Shown: positions 41,050-53,385 of the stretch, piece after piece
How positions within the stretch are numbered: position 1 is the stretch's first letter
How the letters are laid out: every line of letters begins with the position of its first letter
DNA from: Populus alba
Taxonomy: Eukaryota; Streptophyta; Magnoliopsida; Malpighiales; Salicaceae
Assembly (NCBI RefSeq): GCF_005239225.2
Contig: NC_133298.1
Location: 4,588,001 to 4,652,000, forward strand
Direction of reading: 5' to 3'
Length of the DNA: 64,000 nt
The notes under the pieces: model-generated
Database searches by the model: none
What the model was told of the DNA's origin: nothing
Seen by the model: the letters and a program-made list of their open reading frames with translations, nothing else
Position numbers and translations under genes: made by a program

Positions 41050-41540
41050 ATAATCGTAATTTAAAAAAATTATTTTAGTTAAAATTAATTTAATATTTAT
41101 ATATATTTGGTTAAAATTATAATTAAAATTGAGGTTAAACAAAAAATAGTTTAATATATTTAGTTAAAAAAATACTTTTCAAATTGAGGTTATATATATA
41201 TATATGTTTTTTAATTTAAATATTGTAAATTTAACTACTGCTATTATATCATGAAATAAATAATACTTATATCAAATATTTTTTATTGTTCCATTAAACT
41301 ATTTACAATTTCATTACTTACGAAATCCATCCGACAATAACTATAGTTTTCTTGGTTTTTTAAGCGTGCAACAATATCAGGTAAAATATCATCAGGAACA
41401 AAATTTGTATTGCGATCAAATTCTGCAAATGTTACGTTATCAAGCAATCTCCTTCTATTTTTTTTTTCGAATGAAACCAATTAAAAATAAAAATAAAAAT
41501 TGAATTTTTTTTTAATTAGATCAGACCCGATTCAATGCAT
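41050..41540. mobile_element. Truncated second copy of the 34.5-kb TIR element family
   Basis: Successive phrases match the element at 34.5-35.0 kb in the same order and orientation: ttggttaaaattataattaaaattgaggtt, aaacaaaaaatagtttaat, aaaaaaatacttttcaaatt, taactactgctattatatca, gaaatccatccgacaataac and aattagatcagacccgattc. The terminal inverted repeats seen at 34.5 kb are not evident here, so both ends seem lost or diverged. Confidence 0.7.
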
Positions 41541-42277
41541 TTAACTTTAGACCAGGTCGCCGAAACAATGAAGTTTAATTTTACTGGTCATTTAAGTGAA
41601 CAATGAAGAGTGAAAACTCTAATAATAAAGAAAAAGTAACATGCGGTTTTAGCAAAATTTACATGGTCCCAAGTGAAGAATAAATTATATTTTATTATTA
41701 TCAAAAAACCTAAATATATAGTTTGTTTTAAAGGCTACCCTAACCGCGTAAACGAACATATATAAATTTTTTAATTAGGTGGTCCAAGGATTGAAAATAG
41801 GGCTCCACTGTACCATAAATATTTACTTGACCGAGTAATAAACATGACTTCTTAATTAAAATTAGGTATTTAAAAAGTCAATCACACAACAATAATTTAA
41901 TTGCACTCTTCAATTTTATTTATTGTTATTTAACAGGAGCAGTGCTCATAATTCAAGACATTTACCCTATCTTACCAAAAACGATTTAAGCATTTTTGTA
42001 CAGGTTTTTATCCATCCGGCTAAATTTATTTTTCTCATATGACATCTACGCGTCGATAATAAAACTAGAAAGTTCATAAAAAAAAAAAGAAGCTATTTTT
42101 CATGTTTTATATAAAATTCAGATATTGATGATAAAAAGATTCTACCGCTTTAACCATTTTGCTAGCGAGAATTTATAATATTAGCCACCAAGAACAAAAT
42201 AAATATTTAAGAATTCCAGGCAGACGATTCATGCGTAAATTTTATAATATGGTAGGCTAGAACTACTATTTTTGCTT
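41541..42277. other. Spacer upstream of the LAF1-like MYB gene
   Basis: AT-rich; no gene recognised. Confidence 0.5.
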
Positions 42278-42283
42278 TATATA
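42278..42283 (+). promoter_or_regulatory. Putative TATA box of the LAF1-like MYB gene
   Basis: TATATA within gctttatatacc, 135 bp before the ATG, at a plausible distance given a CT-rich leader. Confidence 0.45.
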
Positions 42284-42334
42284 CCAAAGCATTAATGGTC
42301 AGCTGTTCATAGCGCACCCATCACAAAGTCTCTT

Positions 42335-42362
42335 GCTCTCTCTCTCTCTCTCTCTCTCTCTC
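42335..42362. repeat. (CT)n microsatellite in the likely 5' leader of the MYB gene
   Basis: About 14 CT units, 56 bp before the start codon. CT-rich leaders are common in plant genes. Confidence 0.9.
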
Positions 42363-42417
42363 GCACAAGTCATCGACTGATACTTCTGATCAGTCTTCCT
42401 TCCCGTCCCGTGGCAAA

Positions 42418-44678
42418 ATGGGGTGCAAGTCCTCTGACAAGCCAAAGCCAAAGCCAAAGCCAAAGCACAGGAAAGGCTTGTGGTCACCTGAAGAAGATCA
42501 AAGGCTCAGAAACTATGTCCTTAAACATGGCCATGGATGTTGGAGCTCTGTCCCCATTAATGCTGGTATGTATTTACTGCAAGCTTATAATTATTCACCA
42601 GTCAGTGCATTGCCATCTTGCTAATGCACTTGAATTTGAATAAGAAATTAAAAAAAAAAAAAACAAATCATTGTATGTTGATTACAGGCACATATTAACA
42701 TAGTTCTATTAGTTTTCAGGACTTTACTGTATCGGATAGCATTGTTTAGCAGGGATGAATCTGCTCTTATATTCCCAGAACATTGATTTTTTCTTGAGCA
42801 TGAGTGATTCAACTCAGAAGCATTTATTATTGCCATGAACGTTTCTATGGTTGGACACAAGGTTTCATGTTGATGGGATTGGTTTGATTTATTAATGTTG
42901 AGTGTGTGTTATATAGTTTTGATTAATCAATATTTTAAGATGATTGTTTACAATATCTTTTTAAATACTCTTATACAAATAATTTGTCAATAAAATAATG
43001 GCCAAGTATCATGTAAACAGCCATCAAAATTACTGGAAAGTCTTCATGACTCTTGGGTTAAGCCAAGCTTAAGACTTACCAACCTCTCATCATCAATTGG
43101 CTAATTTTAGTTGGCTCATTCTTTGGTTAACTTAGTTAGGAATTTAGATGGCAGCTTGCATCATCTAGACAGCATTTGTAGTAGAATCTCTAAATTTCAA
43201 GAGAAAAGGATTGATGGTGGCTTCCTCTTGAAATAACTGGAAAGCCCTTACGAGTTGACTTTTTAAGGTCTTCATGATCATGGAACCCTAAATATTGTGC
43301 TAATGCAGGCTTGCAGAGGAACGGGAAGAGCTGCAGACTAAGATGGATTAATTACTTGAGACCAGGATTAAAAAGAGGGATGTTTTCTGCACAAGAAGAG
43401 GAGACAATCCTGGCCCTTCATCACATGTTAGGCAACAAGTGAGCAGACTTAATCCCAAATAATTATAATTACTGTACTAAAAAGTATCACTCTTAAAGAA
43501 TTAAGGACCGCCCTTAACACCTTTCTGCTACTAGGTGGGTGACCCCTTCAAAGAAAATTAATTAATAGGAGTTAGGACTTGGATGATCATGATCATTTAG
43601 GTCAAATAATATAAATTTACAAGAAAATTATGATAATATAGATTATTACTAGGTGCTAGCCTAGCATGCATCTTCTGAACTGTCTAGCAAGGCAACTGCC
43701 TCCACCAAATCAAGCCACATTATGCTATGAGGGCACCCAGTGGACTTTTTTTATAAACAGATAACAGACCATTGCAGGCCAACTTGAATTTTGTAACCTA
43801 AACAATGATACAAGGAAATAATTGAATATGATTAGATTTAAAATCCCTGAATTCTTTTCTCCGAATTCACAGAAACATTATAGGATTAGCATGTTTCTGC
43901 ATTAATTAACTGGTCGTGGCGTACCGGTATTTAATTCAGCAGGAGGTTTCGTCCCCGCTGGGCATTATTTCCTTAATTAACTGATTATTCCTGATCAAAG
44001 CAGAAATTTTATGTCTTTTGTGTCAATAAAGCGGAACTAATGGAGACAACCTGTTCTGAACTGACTAGGTGGTCTCAGATAGCACAGCATTTGCCTGGAA
44101 GAACAGATAATGAGATAAAGAATCATTGGCATTCCTATTTGAAGAAAAAGTTGCTCAAAGACGAAGGGATGGAGTCTTTGAAAAGAACTCAATCTGACAG
44201 CTCAAACTCAGACATTATGGAACTTTCACCGTCTCCCAAGAGACTCAAAATGCAAGCTTCAAGTTTTGAGTCATCAACGAGTGCAGAAAAACCATCAGCT
44301 GATATCAACCGGTCAGTTCCGCAGATGTTTGAGTCTCCTAACGAACCTAAAGGAAGCTCCTTATTACCAAAGGTTATGTTTGCAGAGTGGCTTTCACTTG
44401 ACAGCTTCGCAAGTTTAGGTGAGCCTATGGATTCAAAGGGTACATTTGATCATAATACAATCTTCCAAGACAATTTCTTGCATGATTACTTACTGGATGA
44501 AAGAGCATTTGGTGGTGAGTATCATAATTCACTAAGCGATGGTTCGAGCGGCGACATTTTTAGTTCAGAATTCAAGTTTGAGAGCCAGAGTCCAGGGAAT
44601 GAGTTTGATTTGAGGTCTGGAGAGGATTTATGTAGTGACTTCAACTTGAGCAACATTAGTGATGTGATGTACATATGA
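42418..44678 (+). CDS. LAF1: R2R3-MYB transcription factor, LAF1/MYB18/MYB19/MYB45-like
   Basis: Nuclear DNA-binding activator; Arabidopsis LAF1 (MYB18) promotes phytochrome A far-red responses. Three exons: 42418-42565, 43309-43438 and 44069-44678, 295 residues. They have the standard MYB intron positions (phase 1, then a 130-bp middle exon). R2 has Trp at 22, 42 and 62 ([20 protein letters not shown]). [20 protein letters not shown] leads into R3, which has [24 protein letters not shown]-type [20 protein letters not shown] and [16 protein letters not shown] and the R3 details are those of the LAF1 clade rather than typical S1-S9 MYBs. The C-terminus is acidic and Ser-rich, plausibly activating. 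A Lys-Pro repeat (residues 8-16) from a tandem hexamer precedes R2. Confidence 0.88.
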
Positions 44679-46166
44679 GGGCTTGGTTTCCAAAAACAAC
44701 TACGAGGAAGAATAATTTCCGATCACACAACAACAGGGAAAAAAAAAAAAAGATTGACTCTCAAATAAAAGGGCCTGCAGATAAAAAATATTCGTAGCTG
44801 ACTAGGCCCCTTTCAGCTCTTTTCACAAAACCAGGTGTATAGATGATGAAATAGGCTTTAGTAATCAGTTGAGTTTGTGGTTATTCTTCCGTGTAGTTGC
44901 TTTCGGAGACATGAGAATAAAGAATCTGTCAATTTCTAGTCTCTTGGTGATGATTAATGCTTATAATTTCCATGTTTTCAACACCAAACTTTCTGTTTGA
45001 TCATTGCTTGCTCCTTTCCACAAGGATCATCCTCTTTGATCATGCAAATATTGAGAGGGTTCTTAACTCAATTCATCTCCAAAGTACTGGGAAGTGAGAA
45101 CCTCTTTTTTAAGCATTTGATAAAGGAGAATCACAACAGAGTTTAGTGCTGCTTCATCTGATAAATTAAGAAAAAATCATTCCATGTTATTCAAAGGTTT
45201 TAGATCCATTAACTTTTCGATAACCTCACAGCGAAAACTCAGTACCGACACTTTGAGCAGGCATTAGGTTGTGCAAGGAGGCATAAAAAACTCCTGCCAA
45301 TCCTGGGATTTATCAATGTACATTTAAAATTAAGATATTTATATTATTCCTAAGTAGGTACTGAATCACATTGAATAGTGTTCAAGTTCACATAGGAGAT
45401 GATGTTTTCTAACATTACTTAATCAAGGGCAAGGGCTTACACGGTTTCTTCTGCATAAAAAAAAAATCTTCACAGACATTGATGGAACATTATATAATTA
45501 ATTTGGTTGTAAGATATTCAGCACGGCAATGCATGCTTCACTGTCGTCTAAGGTTTCTGATTATGATGTTTTTTTTTCTCTTCAAATAATATTTTGAACT
45601 CTTTCATGAATTCTAAACGATGAAATCATCTGTGAGAATTAGGATGGCCCATAACAGGATAGTAGCAACTGCAGCAATGATTGTACTTGGTGTCCATTTC
45701 AGTGCAATCACCAGTTGGGGCAAAAAACATTAAAATTCTGATGATAAGAGAAGGTAATTAACCTTGTGTTTTGTACAGGGCTAGAGAAAATGAAAATTCT
45801 GATATGCATTGCCTTCTTTTTCCCCCCATGGACAACTCTTTCTTAGAAAAAGGTGGCATATCAAAACTAAAAGTACAAGATACACACAAAATAATGCTAA
45901 AGGAGCTCTAAAAGTCAGCGATAGAACTCAAACTTGAGAATTATTGAAACGTTAAAACTGAACGATTCTTCTCTGACCTGGAATTGCGAATGGGGCACTG
46001 GAAGAGAGTGGAAATAAATGCATCTGACCTGTCTTGGGCGTCCAATTCGAAAGCCTGTGGATAGAGTGTGCTTTACTGGGTCCAGTTACCAGATGGCCCC
46101 ATGAGAGGGCATGCTCTGCACTTTCATGCAAACTGTAGCATTCCAGAAAGCAAACTCATTAATGGG

Positions 46167-46199
<33 letters not shown>

Positions 46200-48564
46200 G
46201 AGATATATATGGGGGCGAGCGAGCTTGCTCTTCCATCAACCACAAAAACCAATTAGCTCGGCTGATCAATCAAAGAGCCGACGACAGGTCAGGCCCAACT
46301 CCCATCAGCAATGAAGAGTAATAAATTGTTTGGTTACATGGCTGGGCCACGACCCAACCACTAGAACGGCCAGCGTAGCTGACTAGTCAATAGTGAGGAC
46401 CAAACTTTGGGCCTTGCCTTAAGCAGTACTATATGGGCCTGACTCAGTGTCGTGCAAATTTCCAATAGCCCAGCGCTGAGAGAGTGACGACTTTCTCTAT
46501 CTGGTGCTCGAACTTCCAATACTTCTCTCCCCAACTTGTCTTCTTCATCCCTTACGGTGGAGTTCCATAGTCTCAATATTTTTCCTTTTTATTCTTTTAT
46601 ATTTTCTCCTCTACTTCTGTTACCATGTTACCTTATTTTTTCTTCTTTCTTCTCCAATACTTCTTTCTTATTTGATCCCTTAATTTTTATATAAATTAAA
46701 TTAGTTGTTTTTTTATTATCATTGTTTATAAGATATTTAAAAATATGATAATATGTATTTAAAAGTGTGATAATAATTGTTTTTGAAGGTTTTTTTTAAT
46801 ATATTAAAATTACATAATTTTTTTATTTTTAAAAAAATATTTTTAATATTAATACATTAAAACTATCTAAAAGACATAAACAATAATAATTTTAATCAAT
46901 TAAATAAGTTACACCGCATATTTTTAATCGATTAAACTTACGACAAAAATAAAAATTGAGAGACAAAATAGACTATAAAAAAAGAAGGAAAGATTTATTT
47001 GGTAGATGAGTTCACGTGTCAAGTTGCGCATGCAACTTTAGTCAATGAACGACAGAGTGAGTGACCGTACAAGATCAAGTCTAATTAAGCACGAGCCTTG
47101 AGCTCCAAGACTCAATAGTCATTACCCACTTTATTTATGTTGTAGTCAAGGATATTTTTATTTAAAAATATATTAAATATTTTTATTTAAAAATATATTA
47201 AATATTTTTTTATTTTTTTATTTATTATTAATATTAACATATCAAAATAATTTGAAAATATTAAAAAAATAATAATTTAATTTTTTTTAAAAGTTATTTA
47301 CGTCCCGCAAAAACAAATTGTGTCTCAAGTCTCAACACAGGGGCAACTTTTTTCATTGACTTTTGATTGTCATGTGTGTTCATAAAAAATGTTTTTTTAA
47401 AATTGATTTTTATTTAAGAATATATTAAAATAAAATAATTTTTATTTTTTTAAAAGCTATTTTTAATATAAAAATATAAAAATAATTAAAAAAAAATATA
47501 AAAAATTAATTTAAAACTAAAAATAACAGCACCTTTTTTTTTTTTTTCATGTTTTATTGATTGAATGTATCAAACACTATCATGGAAATAACTGATTCCC
47601 TCCTTATCAAGTGATACTAACCGGATAAAGATTTAAAAATTCTGAGTCAAATCACTCTTTACAAGAAAGTTGATTTTATACCCGTGATTGTGACCGAGAT
47701 TAACTTAATTATAATAATATCAAATCTATAAGAAGTGAATTTTAAAAAAGTATAATTTAATTAATTAGATTTTAAATTTTTTTTTAGAGATTAATAATTT
47801 GAGTTACATAAATTTTAGGATCATTAATAATTTATATAATTATTAATTTTAAAATTAATAAAATTAATTAAAATATACACAGACTAACTAAATACCCATA
47901 TTAATAATAAAAAAAATACCTACAAGTAGCTAACCGTCGACCAATGTTTTGTTTATAATCGAGAAATTCATAGCATAGAAGACATCTATCATCTTCTATC
48001 AGAGTCCAACCAGATCTTCTTTATGAGCACTTGTCGCACCATAAAAAAAAACCATCAAAAAGAGGATGAGAAGCCACTCCAACACCGTGGTGGAAGCAGG
48101 ATTTTTTCCACTACACAATTCCTCGTGCCCCACTTTAAGATGGTGATGAGTAATTTTTTTTACCATCAGGCTAAATCAGTTTTTTTAATAAGGACAAAAT
48201 TGTATTTTATAATCTTCCAATCCTTTTTTTTTTTTTTTTTTTTTAATATAGAGCCACAGATTAGTTTTTTTTTATATATATAATAATAATCGATACCTCA
48301 CTCGATCCTCTGGCAATATTCTGATGATGGCATCTTTCTAGGTTACTTAACTTGCCTGGCACTTGACAGTCTGGTTAAAAAGTAAAAGCTGACCCTATGA
48401 AATATGAAAAAAAATAATGCCTTGCTTGTTTCAAGCATCAAAACCCCGGATGTCAAATCCCATCAAATGACTTTTTTTTATCTCATTGAGAGGTGAAACC
48501 TTTTAGTAGTACCGTCATATAACTGCGAGAGCTTGATGGGTTTTGTTGTCTGATAAGAAAGAAG
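44679..48564. other. Spacer between the two MYB genes
   Basis: No gene recognised. It contains a CT/TA microsatellite near 46170-46205, AT-rich repeat copies at 46780-46880, 47150-47310 and 47385-47530, and a poly-T run near 48224-48243. The right end holds the promoter of the MYB17-like gene. Confidence 0.5.
46780..47530. repeat. Three degenerate copies of the dispersed AT-rich repeat
   Basis: Copies at about 46780-46880, 47150-47310 and 47385-47530 share ttaaaatt/aaaatatattaaa, ttattattaatattaacatatcaaaataat and related phrases with those at 2.2, 19 and 31.8 kb. Confidence 0.45.
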
Positions 48565-50683
48565 ATGGGAAGGGGACCTTGTTGTGATCAAGATGGAGTG
48601 AAGAAAGGACCCTGGACTCCTGAAGAAGACCATCTCTTGGTTCAGTACATTCAAAAAAATGGTTTTGGTAGCTGGCATAGCCTCCCTAAGAAAGCAGGTT
48701 TTACTTTCGTTTTTGTTTCCCATCTTTTGGTATATTCTGCTTCAAAGTTCAAGATTTATTGAACCTACTACATTGAAATTTGAAGAAAGGAAAATGTGTA
48801 ATGGCTTTGGCTTGGATTTCGGAAGGCAAGTGACCTTTGATGCTATATGATTGCAAAGGCCATGTTGTTTATTTCTTATTTCCTGGTTGATTGGAATCTG
48901 TGCTTGGTGTTTCTGCTATTTTAACTTGTTAAAAAGAGAATTTGAGACCACCCTTTACATGATTTCGGGTTTGCCATCTTTTATAGTGGTTCTTGTTCTT
49001 CTTCCTTTTCTTTTCATGCCCAATGTGTTGCTCTCTAATTTTCTAACCCTTGCTGTTTTTCTGAGCACTTGTGTAGTTGTTTAGCTGCATCTGCTCGAGA
49101 ACTTTCAAGTATGTTGACTAGAGAAACACAATTGTACAAAATCCAATAGCTAGCCTTCAACACAATACAATTTTGATTAATTAAAGTTGAATATTTGAGG
49201 AGACACTTCCCCAACTTGGATAAGTTAATATTTGAACCTTAATTAGGTGAAAACTAAATCTAATGACAATCAAATTCCAGTTGGCTTTGCTGCCAGGAGT
49301 TCCTTATTAAACTCTGATCTTGAGTTCCTAGAAGTTTCTGAACAGTGATGTCCTGAAATGTTAAACATGAACAAAATATCATGATCAGGCCTCCTTCGAT
49401 GTGGGAAAAGCTGTAGGCTTCGGTGGACAAACTATCTTCGCCCTGACATTAAACGGGGTCGCTTCTCTCCTGCAGAAGAGGCCACTATTATTCATCTTCA
49501 TGGCATCCTCGGTAACAGGTAAGGTGCTGCCTACTCTCATGTTTTCTGTGCATTATCTTTTGTTTGGAGTTTGAAGGAGGATATGAACATGAGTATTTTT
49601 GAATTCCTGCTATATTTCTAAAACACTTCTATCCAGGGCTAATATCCGCATGATATTCAACTGAACTTCTTTATGGATTTTGTGTCACGGAGAGGAACTT
49701 TTGTATCCCATGTCAATTTCTTCATTAGGATGAAGAAATTACTCTTTGCATTGTTGTTGGTTTTTGGTTTATGGTGCTTCTAAAGGAGAACTTTATTGAA
49801 CAAAAGCTCTCTATATGGGGGATAGGCCAGATTTAGGATGCACAGATTTCTGCTCATTCATCCGGATATTCATGAATTGCTTCAAGATGAGTTACTGATT
49901 TATGGATTTTGAATGAATGTTCCAAATGGTTAGAATTTTGCTGTTTTTGCCTATAAGCATGCTTCCATTTTTTGCTAGTATCATATAATTATATAAAGCA
50001 TGCCACATCTTTTGATCTTTCTACATTTATATTTTGTACTCCATGCACTACTTCTCAGGTGGGCACACATTGCATCTCAATTACCTGGAAGAACAGATAA
50101 TGAGATAAAAAACTTCTGGAACTCCCACCTGAAGAAGCGTCTCGCTTCCATTGGTCCGAAGTTGCAGATCAATCAGTCCTCTTCTAATCCTATCAATATC
50201 ATGTGTGAATCTCGTTCTTGCCACATGGTACAGTGGGAGAGTGCTAGGGTTGAAGCAGAGGCTCGCTTGTCAATGCAGTCATTGCTCGTAAAACATACAT
50301 CAACAGTCAAGGGCCATCCTGATATCTTTATCCAGTTATGGAACTCTGAAGTTGGGGAAGCATTTCGCAACATCAAAGGAAAAGATGTCGAAACATGTGA
50401 AAGTCTGGTATCTGATGCACATCCATGTGTAAAAATTGAACCTGTTTTGCTTGAAGACACAGCTCCAGCAACGCCTAACAAAACAAGTACCTCCATTGAC
50501 ACCACTCAGGGACAAGAAGATACTTGCAAACCAAGTGCAGATGCTATGTCTGTTTCAGACTCCATCGGTTCCAATGAATTTGCAGATTCTTCAGATACAG
50601 AACTGAAACTATTGCTGGATTTCCCAGGAGGCAATGGTATGGAATTCATAAGAGAAAACTTGCTTGGTTTTAGGTGCGACTGA
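48565..50683 (+). CDS. MYB17: R2R3-MYB transcription factor, MYB17 (LMI2)-like
   Basis: Nuclear DNA-binding regulator; Arabidopsis MYB17/LMI2 takes part in the switch to flower formation. Three exons: 48565-48697, 49389-49518 and 50059-50683, 295 residues. R2 begins [20 protein letters not shown] and leads to [21 protein letters not shown]3 contains [20 protein letters not shown] and [17 protein letters not shown]. The tail has [19 protein letters not shown] and [15 protein letters not shown], which I recall from MYB17-type proteins of subgroup 9. Its neighbour is a remorin gene, as for MYB17 in Arabidopsis, which supports the name. MIXTA-like MYB16/106 relatives are the alternative. Confidence 0.82.
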
Positions 50684-51940
50684 AACAGCCTCTTGCCTTT
50701 TGCACGATATGGTGGCACTCCAGGAAGGAGCTGATGGTGATTTTTTGGGTACCCTCCCTGTTTTGCCTTTTGATTTCTAGTATTTAGGCCTTCTAGTTTC
50801 CTATTTTGGTTGACAACTCTCTGCTTGAAATCGAAGAAGTTAGAGGCAGCAGAGTTTAAAATTGGAATTCAGCAACAGGTTGCTGTGTTTCTAGTTTTCA
50901 TTCCATGCCTTCTTTGCTAAACTGAAATGGGGTCCAATGGAAAACATTGCCGGATAGAAGAAACCTTTTTAAGGTCTACAGTTCAAAGGAGTACCAGAGA
51001 TGTTTTTGTCTACTCTGTTACAATAGTACCAAGTGATCCTGATAGTCCATAGTTGAGTATGAAGTCATGAAGGGTGCCTTTTGTGTATAAAACACCATAT
51101 TAGCTTAAATACAAGTTTCTTTCTGGTTTTCATCTACATATATCTGATCCTTCATTCGTTAAAAACACTGAATTTTGCGCCCATCGAAGTGGAACACGTT
51201 GTAAAGCCCGCAAAGAAACCTGGATGCATGAGTTTTTATTTATATAGTAACAGTTGGTGTATTATTTTTTTTCTTCAGATTATTGAATAACATAATTTTT
51301 AGAAAATATTATAGTTTTCTCTATCTATTTCTTGAGCCGTAATCACAAGGGTTGATAGCCTTAATTTTTATTCACGCCATAAATTGCGTCACATATAGTA
51401 AAAGTTTGTATAAACTGATTTATTGCATAAAGTGATGTTTTTTAGAGGCTGCAAATAAAACCTGAAACATGGTGTTCTTCTGTCTGGACGAGCTATGAAT
51501 AACAGGGCCCACTCCTTGTCTGGTCTGAAATTATCAAGAAAACTAGACTTTCTATTCAATTGGGTCCATTAATTGGAGAGAGACAATGCTAGAGAGTTTC
51601 GTAATCTTTAATGTTCTGATAAATTGAGGGCTGTCTCCTCCATAAACACAGGCACACAGCAGAACCACACATCTTTTGTCTCTCTGAATTGCTCTTGTAC
51701 TTCAGTTTCCGTTTACTTCATGATTCATAAAAGCTTCTTACAAACTCATTAAGTTAATTTTCCAAACAACATCTTGAAATGTTCTATACACACAAATACA
51801 TCAACATGGACGCACAGAATAAATGAGCTCTTCTCAATTCTCCCGTTTTGAAACAGCATATAAACAAACAAACACTAACAAATACAGGCTTAAAAATAAA
51901 CAAATAATACCATTTTCAATCAAATCTGAGAAATTATAGC
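50684..51940. other. Convergent 3' flanks of the MYB17-like and remorin genes
   Basis: Both genes end towards this spacer. No further gene recognised. Confidence 0.5.
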
Positions 51941-53385
51941 CTAAAAAATTCCAAGAAGCTTCTTCGGAGAACTTCCAGTGGCACGATATTTCTCAGCCAT
52001 CTCTTCAGCCTTGAGAAGATCTTCCCCAAGTTTAGCTTCGACAATAGCCTTCTTTTCTTCTGCTTCCTTGTGAATCATTGCGATTTTGTTCTTCATTTTC
52101 TCCATACATTCTGCCTTTTTCTTCTCAAGTTGTTCCTGCTCATATGCAAGTATAATCAATGATGTCAAACCAAAAACTTTACCAACTACAACCATTAAAC
52201 AGCCTGAATAATTTGGTTGGCATCCAAAATATGGTTAATTGCTTCATATCAACAAAAATACAACAACTAAACATTCAGGGGACCATATGGATAATCAAGA
52301 CAAAAGTTTCACAACTCTCTCTTGAAACATAAACTAAGGCTTGTTGCTACCTCAATCTTCATCAACTCAGCCTCCACAGATGCTTTCTTGCTGTTCTCCC
52401 ATGATGTAATGGAAGAAAGTTTTTTGTGAGCTCTGCACAGTAGATTTACCAAATTCAATTACGTAGAAAAATCATCACTAAAAAACAGAAAAGTACTACA
52501 AGTACAATAAGAACATCACTGTATCAGAAAATATAATTTTTAGAGCAGAAGAATATCATCATCATAGTTTTCATTTGAAGTCTGGAGATTTAAGGATCAT
52601 AGCTCAGTAGTATTTTAAAATCATTCTGAGATATCAAAGAGAAAATTAAGAACTTGGCTATGTAGAAATAAGCTGGAAATTACTCGAAAGAAAGAAAAAG
52701 ACATTTGCTACTAGAGAAAGCTCGTACTTGTTTTCTGCTTTGGACTTCTCACTCTCTTCCCATGCTTTGACAAGTGATATCTTCTTCTCTGTTGCAACCC
52801 TTGCAAGAACAGCATCTATACCAAAAAAATAAAAAAGTTGATTGCTTAAACTGCTATAAATTGATCAAAGAACAACCTAGAGATCTAACAATAGGTACCT
52901 CTATTGACAGAGCCCTCTTTTTTCTCCTCAGCAGATGCAGAAGCTATTGCCCCAAGAAAAAAAAAATCAAATTCAAGGTGACATATATCAGATAACAAAG
53001 CACACAGAGTTTTTTTTTTTTTTTTTTAATGTCTTCAAGATTCTAAAAGATTCTTTAAATCATGGTCTAAGCAGAATAAAAAAGATACTAAAAAAAAAAA
53101 AAAGACAAGCATAAGGTTACAAAATTACCAAATACCAGAAAATTTAAAATCTATAGTGGATAAAGAGAAGAAGAAAGAAAGGAACATATTACTCTCAATA
53201 ACAGCAACTGCTTCTGACTCCTCCACCTTCTCTTCAGCAACAGAAGGAGGGATCACAGTTTTCTCCTCAGCCACATCTTTTGGAGCCTCAGCTACAGGTT
53301 CAGGTTCAGGTTCAGCTGGTGGTGGAGGAGGTGTCTCTGATGGGGTTTCAGTAGTTTCCACCTTCTTTGGCTCCTCCTCTGCCAT
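51941..53385 (-). CDS. REM1: Remorin, group 1
   Basis: Plant-specific protein on the cytosolic face of plasma-membrane nanodomains, linked to plasmodesmata and defence against microbes. Five exons: 53193-53385, 52899-52943, 52728-52815, 52351-52432 and 51941-52135, 200 residues. The N-terminal third is rich in Pro and Glu (PPPPPAEPEPEPV), as in the Remorin_N type. The conserved C-terminal domain follows: GSVNRDAVLARVATEKK, LVKAWEESEKSKAENKAHKK, SWENSKKASVEAELMKIEEQ, LEKKKAECMEKMKNKIA and GEDLLKAEEMAEKYRATG, ending SPKKLLGIF. This is a long coiled coil plus the C-terminal membrane anchor. The start is the ATG at 53385; a non-ATG extension upstream is unlikely. Confidence 0.94.

Noticed and set aside
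46361..46576. 71-codon minus ORF with a fairly normal amino-acid mix.
   Set aside because: No family recognised and no splice partners found nearby; not enough to call a gene.
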